A model generated the notes under the pieces. It was not told the origin of the DNA. It made no database searches and saw only the letters and a program-made list of their open reading frames with translations. The position numbers and the translations under genes are program-made. 50,316 bases of DNA, from positions 1 through 50,316 of the forward strand of contig DLMH01000173.1 in the NCBI GenBank assembly GCA_002478115.1, read 5' to 3'. The DNA comes from Candidatus Acidiferrum typicum. GTDB lineage: Bacteria > Acidobacteriota > Terriglobia > Acidiferrales > UBA7541. Positions within the stretch are counted from its first letter, which is position 1; every line of letters starts with the position of its first letter. Below are positions 9,627 to 18,851 of this stretch, piece after piece.

Positions 9627-10360
9627 GAATCGCTCGCTTCTTTTCCAGGGCCGGATTTTTCGTTTTTTCTTGCGTCTCTGTGCCTGCGCTGGCGCAAACG
9701 CCACCCGCGAATCCTTCTCTGGGGCTTGTCGCCAAATCCGTCTCCGGTCACATCGGCGATGCCGCTGCCCCTGAAGGCGCCACCGTCTATTCCGGTGACT
9801 ATCTTTCGACGGAGGACGCTGGCTCCATGCTCGTTCGCGTCGGCCCACTTTCCCTTGAACTCCAGGGCTCCTCGGCCGTGCACATCTATCGCGCTCCCTA
9901 CGGCGCGGTCGTTGAACTGAATCATGGCACCGTGGTTTACACTACGCCCGGTGGTCACGAGAATATTGTCATCGTTGCTTCCGACGTGCGGGTCACGCCC
10001 GTGCTCTCCCTCGCCGACCTGGGCCGCGTCTCGATGGTCGATCCCTGCGATATCACGGTCTACAGCCAGCGCGGCCAGGTCAATGTGCAGGTTGGTTCGG
10101 AGTCCCATCTGATCGAAGAAGCCAAGGCCTACCGCGTCCGTGCGGAGAACGAAATCAGTTACCGCAAGTATCTTTCTCCCGATGCCAGTGATTACCACGA
10201 CTACCACGAGCATCGCCCTTGCGCGCCGGTCGAGATGGTGAAAGGGAAGCTTCCCATCGCTCCGGGCCAGAGCCGTTTCTTGTATGTCGCCGTCGGCGTT
10301 GTCGGAATAGCCACCGTGTGGGGCATCGACAGGGCACTCGAAAGCCCCAATCGCCCGTAG
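9623..10360 (+). CDS. FecR-like domain membrane protein
   Basis: A 245-residue protein with a signal peptide (cleavage likely after ALA in VPALAQ, about residue 24). A FecR-type beta domain follows (SGHIGDAAAPEGATVYSGDYLSTEDAGSM region), in which a threshold-like sequence precedes repeated short beta strands. A single hydrophobic segment near residues 219-236 (FLYVAVGVVGIATVWGI) lies close to the C-terminus. Known FecR proteins relay signals to sigma factors, but no sigma factor is encoded here, and in Acidobacteria such domains also occur in surface proteins. Its ATG overlaps the preceding stop (ATGA), so it belongs to the same operon as the DUF11/C25 protein, whose partner or anchor it may be. 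Confidence 0.75.
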   Translation: MRIARFFSRAGFFVFSCVSVPALAQTPPANPSLGLVAKSVSGHIGDAAAPEGATVYSGDYLSTEDAGSMLVRVGPLSLELQGSSAVHIYRAPYGAVVELNHGTVVYTTPGGHENIVIVASDVRVTPVLSLADLGRVSMVDPCDITVYSQRGQVNVQVGSESHLIEEAKAYRVRAENEISYRKYLSPDASDYHDYHEHRPCAPVEMVKGKLPIAPGQSRFLYVAVGVVGIATVWGIDRALESPNRP

Positions 10361-10398
10361 CCACCAGTTCCCCCGCACTTCTCTGATTTATCTTTGTA

Positions 10399-10421
10399 GG
10401 TGTCGAGCACTGCTCGACACC
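10399..10421. repeat. Family D hairpin repeat, copy 1
   Basis: A perfect 10-base-pair inverted repeat (GGTGTCGAGC / GCTCGACACC) around a three-base ACT loop, in a TGTAGG...CAT setting. Three more copies with different but fully complementary stems occur at 16510, 18972 and 38967. It lies 38 bases after the FecR-like gene and could act as a transcript 3' end or REP element. Confidence 0.75.
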
Positions 10422-10446
10422 ATCTCGGCATCCACCACTCAAAATC

Positions 10447-10522
10447 TGTCATTTCGACCGGAGGGACGGCGTTTTTTGCCGTCCCGGAGTGGAGAAATCC
10501 CTCTTCGACTTCGGATTCCAGG
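10447..10522. repeat. Family B dispersed repeat, copy 1
   Basis: A 76-base element that begins GTCATTTCGACCGGAGG, holds an internal stem GGACGGC / GCCGTCC, and ends near GGATTCCAGG. A second copy at 13557-13632 has a related but altered stem. It sits in the 243-base gap between the convergent FecR-like gene and pntB, in which no other feature is seen. Confidence 0.7.
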
Positions 10523-10603
10523 ATGAATCTTTCTTTTTGTCACGAGGCCCCACAGTTTTCCCAGGGCGCGCTGTTCTTGCCAGTGCTCTTGCCTATCCCG
10601 CCA

Positions 10604-11998
10604 TCAATTGTGTCCGCCGGAGATCTCTCGCACAATCGCCCCCACAAAATTCTTCGCATCTCCGAACAGCATCAGCGTCTTATCCAGGTAATACAGCGGG
10701 TTTTCAATCCCCGCGAATCCCGCGCCCATGCTTCGCTTGATCACCATCACGGTGTGCGCCTTGTCCACGTCCAGAATCGGCATTCCGTAAATCGGGCTGC
10801 TCGTATCCTCTCTTGCCGCCGGATTGGTCACGTCATTTGCCCCGATGACCAGCGCCACGTCCGTTTGCGGAAAATCCCCATTGATTTCATCCATCGCCAA
10901 CAGTTTGTCGTACGGAATGTCCGCCTCCGCCAATAGCACGTTCATGTGGCCCGGCATGCGTCCTGCCACCGGATGGATGCCGAATTTTACGTCCACGCCG
11001 CGCTTGGTCAGCGCATCGTACAATTCGCGCACCTTGTGCTGCGCCTGCGCCACCGCCATCCCGTACCCCGGCACGATCACCACTTTGCTCGCTGCCGTCA
11101 AGATGCCTGCCGCTTCCTCCGGCGACGCGCTGCGCACCGGCCGCGCTTCCTTCGCTCCCGCCACCGTGGCCTGTTCCTGTCCAAACGCGCCAAACAGCAC
11201 GTTCGTGAAAGAGCGGTTCATCGCCTTCGACATGTTCACCGAAAGGATGAAGCCGGATGCTCCGTCCAGCGCTCCCGCGATAATCAGCAGTTTGCTCTGC
11301 AGCACAAATCCCATTGCCGCCGCCGACAATCCCGCATAGGAATTCAACAGCGAAATCACCGTGGGCATGTCCGCTCCGCCAATCGGAATAATCATCATCA
11401 CGCCGAACACCAGCGGAATCCCGATCATGAACGGAAACAAATACATTTTTTCCGGATGCAGCACCAGGATCGCCGCAATGCCGATGGCAATCGCCAGCAG
11501 TCCCAGGTTCACGAAATTCTGGCCTTTATAGGTAATCGGCCGCTGCCGCAGCACTTCCTGCAGCTTCCCCGCCGCCATCAAGCTGCCCGTAAACGTCAGC
11601 GCTCCCAGGATGACCTCCAGGGACAGCACGCCCATCATGAGTCCCGGTACATTCGGCGCCCGCAAGTAAAACTCCGACGTTCCTACCAGCGTCACGCACA
11701 ACGCTCCAAACGCATGGCTCAACGCCGTCCGCTGCGGCACCGCGGTCATCGCCACTCTTCCCAGCGGCACGCCGATAATCGTTCCCAGCACCAGCCCGAT
11801 CGCGATCAACTTGTAATCAACGATGCCCTGATGCAGCAGCGTCCCCGCCACGGCCAGCAACATCCCTGCCTCGCCGGCCCACACGCCGTGCCGCGCGGTC
11901 ACCGGGGAACTCAGCCATTTCAGCGAAAGCACGAACAGCGCCGTCGCGATTAGATACGTCACTTCGATCAGGTGTTCTGTCGCGATCATGTGCGTCAC
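10604..11998 (-). CDS. pntB: NAD(P) transhydrogenase subunit beta
   Basis: A 464-residue PntB: about nine membrane helices in the N-terminal half, then the NADP(H)-binding domain III with the VPGYGMAVAQAQ motif and the conserved GANDVTNPAA and MPILDVDKA segments. With PntAA and PntAB it couples hydride transfer from NADH to NADP+ to inward proton flow across the inner membrane, supplying NADPH. GTG 11998 is used because GTGA overlaps the pntAB stop; an ATG three codons later is possible. It is the last gene of the three-gene operon. Confidence 0.97.
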   Translation of the reverse strand: MTHMIATEHLIEVTYLIATALFVLSLKWLSSPVTARHGVWAGEAGMLLAVAGTLLHQGIVDYKLIAIGLVLGTIIGVPLGRVAMTAVPQRTALSHAFGALCVTLVGTSEFYLRAPNVPGLMMGVLSLEVILGALTFTGSLMAAGKLQEVLRQRPITYKGQNFVNLGLLAIAIGIAAILVLHPEKMYLFPFMIGIPLVFGVMMIIPIGGADMPTVISLLNSYAGLSAAAMGFVLQSKLLIIAGALDGASGFILSVNMSKAMNRSFTNVLFGAFGQEQATVAGAKEARPVRSASPEEAAGILTAASKVVIVPGYGMAVAQAQHKVRELYDALTKRGVDVKFGIHPVAGRMPGHMNVLLAEADIPYDKLLAMDEINGDFPQTDVALVIGANDVTNPAAREDTSSPIYGMPILDVDKAHTVMVIKRSMGAGFAGIENPLYYLDKTLMLFGDAKNFVGAIVREISGGHN

Positions 11999-12291
11999 GG
12001 CTTCCTTGGCCCGCTGGCCTTGAACATCTTCAGCATGCGGTCCGTGATCATGAAGCCGCCCACGATGTTGCTCGTCGCCGCCACGATGGCGATCGTTCCC
12101 AGGATCTTTGCCAGCGCGCTCTTTCCTTCGCCCACCAGGATGATCGCCCCCACCACCGCGATCGCGTCCAGGGCGTTCGTCAGCGACATCAGCGGCGTGT
12201 GCAGCAGCGGTGACACTCGCCGGATTACTTCAAATCCGATAAACGCCGCCAGCATGAAGACGTACAAGCCGGTCATCAGATCCAGTTTCAT
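11995..12291 (-). CDS. pntAB: NAD(P) transhydrogenase subunit alpha part 2
   Basis: A 98-residue integral membrane protein with three hydrophobic segments (TGLYVFMLAAFIGFEVI, ALDAIAVVGAIILVG, KILGTIAIVAATSNIVGGF). This matches the membrane domain that is fused to PntA in Escherichia coli but is a separate subunit in many other bacteria. It overlaps both neighbours by four bases (ATGA and GTGA), so the three subunits are translationally coupled. Confidence 0.95.
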   Translation of the reverse strand: MKLDLMTGLYVFMLAAFIGFEVIRRVSPLLHTPLMSLTNALDAIAVVGAIILVGEGKSALAKILGTIAIVAATSNIVGGFMITDRMLKMFKASGPRKP

Positions 12292-13478
12292 CGGCTTTCC
12301 CCTCCTCCCGGCGTTGTCTGCAAAGCCGGCAACGCGAAAAATTCTCGTACCCGCGCGTTCACGATTTCTCCCTCATGCGTCACCAGCGTTTCCCGCATGA
12401 TTTCATCCTGTAAATTCAGTTGCAGTTTGCCTTCTTTTGTCAGGTGCAGCAGAAACGACGTCACGTTGCGCGCATACATCTGGCTCGCGTGATACGGCAC
12501 CATCGCTGCCAGGTTGTACTCGCCAATAATCGTCACCCCGTGAATTACCGCCGTCTCGTCCGGCTTGGTCAGCTCGCAATTGCCGCCGCGCTCCGCGGCC
12601 AGGTCCACGATCACGGATCCCGGCGACATCCGCTCGACCATGTCCTTCGTCACCAGCACCGGCGATTTCTTTCCCGGGATCACCGCCGCCGTGATCACCA
12701 CGTCGCTTTCTGCCACCACCTTGCCGAGCAGTTCCCGCTGCTTCTGATAGAAGCTTTCGTCCTGCGCTTTGGCGTACCCGCTCGCGTCCTGCGCGTCCTT
12801 TGCTTCAATGGCCAGCTCCACGAATCGCCCTCCCAGGCTCTGCACCTGTTCTTTTGCCGCCGGGCGCATGTCGTACGCCGAGGCCACCGCCCCCAACCGC
12901 CGCGCCGTGGCGATCGCCTGCAGTCCCGCCACGCCCGCGCCGATGATCAGCACGCGTGCCGGTGTTATCGTTCCCGCCGCCGTCGTCAACATCGGGCACA
13001 TTCTCGGCAGCGTGTTGGCGGCCAGCAACACCGCTTTGTACCCGCAGATCGTCGCCATCGAAGACAGCGCGTCCATGCTCTGCGCCCGCGTGATGCGCGG
13101 CATCAGCTCCACCGAAAACGACGTCACCCCGCGCTCCGCGATCTCCTGAACCGTCTTCACTGTTCCTAGCGGCCGCAAGAATCCCACCAGCGCCTGACCC
13201 TTGCGCAACAGCGGCAGGTCCGCGCTTCCCGTCTTGTCATTCGCTCCGTGGCATAAGAACTGCACGATAATGTCCGCGGTCGCAAACACCTCTTTGCGGT
13301 TCGCGGCCATCTTCGCGCCCTTTTCCACATACTCCGCGTCCAGGTAGCCGGCTGCCTGGCCCGCGCCCGCTTCGATCAACACATCCAACCCGGCCTTCTT
13401 CAGATTCGGGAGCATCGCCGGCACCAGTGCCACGCGCCGCTCTCCTGGATAACCTTCTCGGGGCACACCAACGATCAT
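12288..13478 (-). CDS. pntAA: NAD(P) transhydrogenase subunit alpha part 1
   Basis: A 396-residue soluble NAD(H)-binding subunit (domain I). It shows the alanine dehydrogenase/PNT N-terminal signature GVPREGYPGERRVALVP and the Rossmann segment VLIIGAGVAGLQAIATARRLGA. It is the first gene of pntAA-pntAB-pntB. ATG 13478 is preceded by GGAGGG four bases away, a strong ribosome site. Lacking the membrane domain, it needs PntAB and PntB to form the enzyme. Confidence 0.97.
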   Translation of the reverse strand: MIVGVPREGYPGERRVALVPAMLPNLKKAGLDVLIEAGAGQAAGYLDAEYVEKGAKMAANRKEVFATADIIVQFLCHGANDKTGSADLPLLRKGQALVGFLRPLGTVKTVQEIAERGVTSFSVELMPRITRAQSMDALSSMATICGYKAVLLAANTLPRMCPMLTTAAGTITPARVLIIGAGVAGLQAIATARRLGAVASAYDMRPAAKEQVQSLGGRFVELAIEAKDAQDASGYAKAQDESFYQKQRELLGKVVAESDVVITAAVIPGKKSPVLVTKDMVERMSPGSVIVDLAAERGGNCELTKPDETAVIHGVTIIGEYNLAAMVPYHASQMYARNVTSFLLHLTKEGKLQLNLQDEIMRETLVTHEGEIVNARVREFFALPALQTTPGGGESR

Positions 13479-13913
13479 GTACCCTCCTTCCTTCTCCGCA
13501 GTTCCTTCAACTTCAATTTACTCTCCCGCATTCGGCCCTAAGAAACTCAAGTAATTTGTCATTCCGACCGGAGGAGCGGCGCTCTTGGCCGTCCCGTAGC
13601 GGAGGAATCCCTCTGCAACTTCTAATTCCAGGCTAATCCGCGAGGCAAGCACGCACCCACAGTCTTCTACCGAACTGCCAGCGGCAGCCTGGTCCATTCG
13701 TGGATGCTCGTCCGGAGTCGAGGGTGGAGCGAATGCCCCTCTTCCAACAGGCGGAACGCAGCCATGCTACTCGCATCTGCCGCGCCATCCCCACTTTCTT
13801 GTTTTGACCGCCGAATTCTATCTCCAACAACCTTCGAGTGACAAGCGCGCATCCCCTCTACTGCGCCCCTCACGATCGCTTCGCAATTCTTGCCCAGGAT
13901 AAGAGCTCCCCTA
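13479..13913. other. Intergenic region upstream of pntAA with family B repeat
   Basis: A 435-base gap between the divergently read pnt operon start and the 3' end of the hydrolase gene at 13914. It must hold the pnt promoter, but no clear -35/-10 pair stands out. A family B repeat fills 13557-13632. The rest (13633-13913) has only short overlapping frames without a ribosome site, and no RNA gene is recognised. Confidence 0.6.
13557..13632. repeat. Family B dispersed repeat, copy 2
   Basis: Shares with the copy at 10447 the opening GTCATT-CGACCGGAGG, the segment GGAGxAATCCCTCT, and the ending AATTCCAGG or ATTCCAGG. The central arms differ between copies (around GAGCGGC and GCCGTCCC here), while a hairpin remains possible. 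Confidence 0.7.
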
Positions 13914-16469
13914 CTACTTCATCCCTTCATACACGGCCCGCGCTTCCCGCAATCTTTTCATCACCAGGTCCTTCTCCGCCGCCGAATTCCAATCCGGATA
14001 TTTCTCGGTCACCTCGATTGTCCGGTCAATCCATGCCTTGAAATACTCCGCGCCCTCCTGCGAATACGCTCGTTTTCCGCCGATGGTCACATACACGGGA
14101 CTTGTCGTCGCATACGCATAGTTATCCAGCACGGGATACTCCGCCTTCTCGCTCCAGGCCCGCAACACGCACCATCCGCTCTCATTGAGTGGAATCGTCC
14201 CTGCCACATCTGCCGTGTCGCGCGCTCCTTCCAGCTTCAGTTCTCGCGCCACACTCCCGTTGCACACCACCTGCAGATGATCCACCGGCACGATCGACCG
14301 CAATTTCGCGGTGAAGGGAACTGCGCTTTGCGCCGCATCAAATTTCAGTTCGCTTCCCACCATCTCCCCGCCCATCTTGAACTCGATCAGCGGCCCATTC
14401 GTCGCAAACGTCCGCCCATTCTTCAATCCATCCATCCACGTTTCTATATTTGCCGGCCAACCGGGCGTCCACACGTACACGCGGTCGAATCCCACCTGCC
14501 CGCGGATTGGCGCCGCATAATCCGCCGTCGCATCCGTTCCTCCGCCCGCTGGCAAGCGAAAGCCCAGGTTCAGCAGCTTGTACCACACCACCGCCGTGGA
14601 TTTGTGGTCGCTGAACCCCACAATTTCCATGTAGTCCAGCTTCCCCAGCGCCACATCCACCGGCAATTCATCCGTAATCTTCTGCGCCGGCTTCGCAAAC
14701 GGGTCCGGCACCTCATCAAACGGATGCACCGCTCCCACCAGAGCCCCCTGCGCATGCGCCATGTCATACACATCCGCATTCATCGGATATAAACTCGCCG
14801 CCGCCGTATTCGGATACCCCGCATATCCCGGTAGCAACAAATGATCTTTTAACCTCAATACCCCGCGGTGCCCCCAGTAACTCGTGTGGAATTCCTGTCC
14901 CTGCACCAGGAGCACGTCCGGATCGTGTAAACCCTTTTCCTCCACACCATTCTTAGGAACAAAATGCAAGAATTGAATATCGGGAAATCTTTGCTCCTTA
15001 TTTACGGTCAGCTCATGAATCACTTCGAGTCCTTCGCTTTCTCCCTGCTCGACCAGGTGCTCTGGGTTGTTCCGGTATGTTCCTCCATAATTCATGTGTA
15101 CATGAAGGTCCGATGCGACCCAATGGTCCTCTCGTCCGCCATTGAAATCCAGAGGCTCTAATGTCGCGTCGACCCCGGAGACTTTCTCGGCTTTCACCCC
15201 TACAATCGTTCGAAATGGTCTAGCCTCCAGTCCTTGCGATACTTCGATGGTGAGTTTTCCAGCAGGAACCTCAACCTTCGCGTCCACGCCCTCTCCCGTG
15301 TGGAAATAATGTCTTTCCAGCGCGCGCTCGTTCCGGTCATATCCGTCGTCAGCTTGAATCCACGCATCCCTGGGAGCAAACGAGCGGCCAGCTTCATCGG
15401 TGATAGCAATTCGGACATTGGAGGAAATGCTCGGGCCTTCGGCGTTGATCTCGAGTATGCCATGAGGATGCAAATAATTTCGATTCGCCGCCTCCAGCTT
15501 CCCTCCAGCTCCTCCCTGAAGCTCCTGCCAGTGGATCACCGTGGACCCCGTTTTATTTGAGACGAAAGCGAGGACATTTCCATCCGGCGACCACCTCACA
15601 TTTGTCTCGTCCCAATTGTCATACGTCACCGGGAATGCATCTCCTCCGTCTGCCGGCAGCACCCACAAGTTGTGCCACTGCCTTCCCAGATACGAGCTGT
15701 ACACCATTCGCGAGCCATCCGGCGAAAAGTCCGGCCGCGCTTTCCAACTCGTCTCCTCGTAATGAATTTCGCGCGCCTCCGCTCCCGGCTCCGCTTTCAT
15801 CCGCCAGAAGCCGCCGGTCCCGTGAATGTGCCCGCGGTTTGAAACGAACAAAATCTCTTTCCCGTCTCGCGTCCACACCGGATTGATCTCCATGTCGTAT
15901 TCGCTGTAGTAGTACCGGGGCAGGGAACTCTTGGTTTCCCCCGTCAGCCGCACCACATTTTCCAGCGCTCCATCTTTCACATCTGCCATGAACACGTGGA
16001 AATGCTTGTTGTACTGCGTCGAAACCCAAACAATCTTTTTCCCATCCCGCGACCACCGCGGCTCCACATTCACCGCTCCACCACTCGTCAACTGCTTCGT
16101 CTTCCCACGCGCCAAATCCAGCAGCCACAACTCCATCGCGTCCTTCTGATACGACACGTACACCACGCTCTTCCCATCCGGCGACCAATCCGGCTGGTAG
16201 TCGTATCCCGGTCCGTCCGTCAATTGCGTAGCGTCTCTCGTTCCCAGGGTTTGCCGCCAGAGCGATCCCGCCATCGAGTAAATCAGCTCTTCCGAATCCG
16301 GTCCCCAAGTCAGGCTGCTCGGTCCGCTCGTCAACTGCGGCAAATACAGTTCGCGGTAATAATAAGGATGCGGCTCATCAATCTGTGGCAGCACCGGCCG
16401 CCGTTGTGCGCTCGCCGGAAGGGCGATTCCCGTCACTAGCAAACAAACAAATCCCAGTACTCGTTTCAA
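13914..16469 (-). CDS. Secreted TolB-propeller/PHP metallohydrolase (CehA/McbA-like)
   Basis: An 851-residue exported protein. A signal peptide of about 21 residues ends in ALPASA. At least six PD40/TolB-type blades follow (SPDGKSVVYVS, SRDGKKIVWVS, TRDGKEILFVS, SPDGSRMVYSS, SPDGNVLAFVS among them). From about residue 450 comes a PHP-type metal-dependent hydrolase domain with the ligand motif D454-L-H456-V-H458. CehA/McbA-family enzymes include carbamate hydrolases, but the substrate here cannot be read from sequence. The start is TTG 16469, with GGAGG about five bases upstream and the signal peptide directly after; no ATG serves. No operon partner is evident. Confidence 0.85.
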   Translation of the reverse strand: MKRVLGFVCLLVTGIALPASAQRRPVLPQIDEPHPYYYRELYLPQLTSGPSSLTWGPDSEELIYSMAGSLWRQTLGTRDATQLTDGPGYDYQPDWSPDGKSVVYVSYQKDAMELWLLDLARGKTKQLTSGGAVNVEPRWSRDGKKIVWVSTQYNKHFHVFMADVKDGALENVVRLTGETKSSLPRYYYSEYDMEINPVWTRDGKEILFVSNRGHIHGTGGFWRMKAEPGAEAREIHYEETSWKARPDFSPDGSRMVYSSYLGRQWHNLWVLPADGGDAFPVTYDNWDETNVRWSPDGNVLAFVSNKTGSTVIHWQELQGGAGGKLEAANRNYLHPHGILEINAEGPSISSNVRIAITDEAGRSFAPRDAWIQADDGYDRNERALERHYFHTGEGVDAKVEVPAGKLTIEVSQGLEARPFRTIVGVKAEKVSGVDATLEPLDFNGGREDHWVASDLHVHMNYGGTYRNNPEHLVEQGESEGLEVIHELTVNKEQRFPDIQFLHFVPKNGVEEKGLHDPDVLLVQGQEFHTSYWGHRGVLRLKDHLLLPGYAGYPNTAAASLYPMNADVYDMAHAQGALVGAVHPFDEVPDPFAKPAQKITDELPVDVALGKLDYMEIVGFSDHKSTAVVWYKLLNLGFRLPAGGGTDATADYAAPIRGQVGFDRVYVWTPGWPANIETWMDGLKNGRTFATNGPLIEFKMGGEMVGSELKFDAAQSAVPFTAKLRSIVPVDHLQVVCNGSVARELKLEGARDTADVAGTIPLNESGWCVLRAWSEKAEYPVLDNYAYATTSPVYVTIGGKRAYSQEGAEYFKAWIDRTIEVTEKYPDWNSAAEKDLVMKRLREARAVYEGMK

Positions 16470-16509
16470 CTCAACCTCCGCTCACCCGCATACTATGCCA
16501 AAACGCGTA

Positions 16510-16532
16510 GGGGCGCAGCATCGCTGCGCCCC
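16510..16532. repeat. Family D hairpin repeat, copy 2
   Basis: A perfect stem GGGGCGCAGC / GCTGCGCCCC with an ATC loop, between two minus-strand genes. It is preceded by GTA and followed by GG, matching the framework of the other copies while the stem itself differs. Confidence 0.75.
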
Positions 16533-16586
16533 GGTCACCTCGGTCGAAAGTCTTTCTTTACTTAAAACTTAAAACTGATAATTCCC

Positions 16587-18851
16587 TCACGCCAGCCCCG
16601 CCTTCGTCAGCGGCATCTCCCTAATTCGCTTTCCGGTTGCCGTAAACACCGCGTTATAAATCGCCGGCGCCACGGGCGGCAATCCCGGCTCGCCAACTCC
16701 TGCCGGCGGCGCATCGCTCTCCACAATGTGCACATTCGTCTCCCGCGGCGCCACGTTCATCCCGGCAATTTGGAAGCTGTCGAAGTTGGACTGGTCGATC
16801 ACGCCATCTGTCGCTGTGATCTCCCCGTAAAACGCGATGCTCGTGCCCATCACCGCCGCGCCTTCAAACTGCTGCCTTACCGTCGTCGGATTCACGATCG
16901 TTCCCGCGTCCAGCGCCGTGTCTACCCGGCGGATATTAACCTGCCCGTCCTTCACTTCCGCCTGCACCACCGTCGCCACATACGTCAAGAAGCTGCGGTG
17001 CACTGCCAATCCCATCCCAAATCCGTTCCCCAGCTTCTGTTTCCCCCAGCCGGATTTTTCCGCCGCAAGTTGCACCACTCGCCGGAATCTCGCGATATCG
17101 ATCGGGTAATCCGCGTACTCCCCGTCGTAGTTCGTGTAATCCTTCGGCAACTCCTCTCTCGGCATGATGCGATCCGGTCCCAGCAGCGCCAGCACGTACT
17201 CCAACTGATCCTTCCCGGCAGCGTGCGCCAGCTCTCCCACGAACGAGTGCACCCCGAAGGCGTGATAAATATTCGCCACCGAGCGCAGCCATCCAATCCG
17301 CGTGTGCGCCTTCGCCGGTCCGTTTTCCGCCCGGTGGTTCGGGATCGCGAATGGAATATCGCTGAACCCCAATCCAATCTCTCCGGCATCCGCATACAGC
17401 CCCTTCGGATCAAACGTCGACGCAATCGGCGGGAACACGCTTCGTTGCAGCCACGCCGTCGGCTTTCCGTCCGCTCCCAGCGACGCCTTGAAATACATCG
17501 CCGCCACCGAATGAAAAGCGTCGAACTTGATGTCGTCCTCCCGGCTCCATACCACCTTCACCGGTTTCCCGGTCTTTTTTGAAAGCACCGCCGCTTCCAC
17601 GATGAAATCTGGGAAAGACTTTCTTCCAAACGCGCCGCCCAGCAGCGTCATGTGCACCGTCACATCTTCCTTCTTCAATCCCACTGCTGCCGCCACCGCC
17701 TCCTGCGCTCCCTGCGGATTCTGCGTGGGCGCCCACGCCTCTACTTTCCCGTTGCGGTACACCGCCAGCGCCGCCGGCGGTTCCATGGGGGCGTGCGCCA
17801 GCATCGGCGCGTAGTATTCCGCCTCTACAATCTTTCCGCCCTTCGCGAACTCCCGATCCACATTCCCATTTTCCCGCACCACCTTGCAGGGCTTTCGCGC
17901 CGTGGCTTCCAGTTCCTTCCGGTACGCGTCGGAGTTCCACACGCTATGCTCGCTCTGACCCCACTCGATCTTCAATTTCTTCTTGCCTTGGAACGCCGCC
18001 CAGGTGTTGTCTGCAATCACCGCCACGCCGCCCAGCGCCTGCATGGTCACCGGTGGCTTGAACGCGTCGATCGTCGCCGTCTGCTTTACGCCCGCAATCT
18101 TCAGCGCCGCGGAATCATCCACGCTTTTCACCGCACTCCCGAACACTGGTGGATGCGCCACCGACGCATACACCATCCCCTCCATCTGCACGTCCTGGCC
18201 GTACACCGCCTTGCCCGTGGTCATGTCCTTCAAGTCATACCCCGAGGCCGCCTTGCCGATATACCGCCATTCGCTCCGCGGCTTCAGTTGCAACTCCTCC
18301 TTCTTCGGCACAGGCAGCTTCGCCGCCGCGGACGCCAGTTCGCCGTAACTGAGTTTCTTCCCGCTCGGTTTGTGCACCACCGTGCTCAGTTCCGTGGCAC
18401 ATTCCTTTTCCGGCACGCCCCATGTCTGAGCCGCCGCGCGCACCAGCATCAGCCGTGCACTCGCGCCTGCCTGCCGTAGCGTCTCGAAGAAACTCTTCAC
18501 GGAATGCGACCCGTCCGTGTCCTGGTCGCCATACTTTTCGTCCCCCGTGGCTGACTCCACTTTCACTTTGGTCCAGTCGGCATCCAGTTCATCGGCGACG
18601 ATTCGTGGAAGCCCCGTGCGGTTCCCGCTGCCCATTTCCGCCCGGTGCGCCACGATGTACACCATTCCGTCCGTGGCAATCGCCAGGTACACATTCGGCC
18701 GCAACGCCGCGTTCGCCATCGGATCTTCGCCCGCGCTCACCGTTGCGCCCAGCAACTTCTCCGGCAGAATCTGCACGCTCAAAACCAGCGCGCCTGTTCC
18801 CAGCATCCCCCGCAAGAATCCGCGACGGCTGACGTTTTCGATTTGAATCAT
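16587..18851 (-). CDS. Tat-exported molybdopterin-binding oxidoreductase subunit (IorB-like)
   Basis: A 754-residue member of the xanthine dehydrogenase family, molybdopterin-cytosine-dinucleotide subunit, closest in layout to isoquinoline 1-oxidoreductase beta subunits. It starts with a twin-arginine signal (NVSRRGFLRG, residues 6-15) and a hydrophobic segment, so it is folded with cofactor and exported. The conserved GGAFGRKSFPDF segment and the GVGEPGLPPVAPAI block near the C-terminus, which carries the catalytic glutamate in this family, are present. ATG 18851 with upstream GAGG is favoured over GTG 18884 because it puts the Tat motif near the terminus. The small [2Fe-2S] partner subunit normally encoded beside it is not found nearby. 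Confidence 0.9.
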   Translation of the reverse strand: MIQIENVSRRGFLRGMLGTGALVLSVQILPEKLLGATVSAGEDPMANAALRPNVYLAIATDGMVYIVAHRAEMGSGNRTGLPRIVADELDADWTKVKVESATGDEKYGDQDTDGSHSVKSFFETLRQAGASARLMLVRAAAQTWGVPEKECATELSTVVHKPSGKKLSYGELASAAAKLPVPKKEELQLKPRSEWRYIGKAASGYDLKDMTTGKAVYGQDVQMEGMVYASVAHPPVFGSAVKSVDDSAALKIAGVKQTATIDAFKPPVTMQALGGVAVIADNTWAAFQGKKKLKIEWGQSEHSVWNSDAYRKELEATARKPCKVVRENGNVDREFAKGGKIVEAEYYAPMLAHAPMEPPAALAVYRNGKVEAWAPTQNPQGAQEAVAAAVGLKKEDVTVHMTLLGGAFGRKSFPDFIVEAAVLSKKTGKPVKVVWSREDDIKFDAFHSVAAMYFKASLGADGKPTAWLQRSVFPPIASTFDPKGLYADAGEIGLGFSDIPFAIPNHRAENGPAKAHTRIGWLRSVANIYHAFGVHSFVGELAHAAGKDQLEYVLALLGPDRIMPREELPKDYTNYDGEYADYPIDIARFRRVVQLAAEKSGWGKQKLGNGFGMGLAVHRSFLTYVATVVQAEVKDGQVNIRRVDTALDAGTIVNPTTVRQQFEGAAVMGTSIAFYGEITATDGVIDQSNFDSFQIAGMNVAPRETNVHIVESDAPPAGVGEPGLPPVAPAIYNAVFTATGKRIREMPLTKAGLA

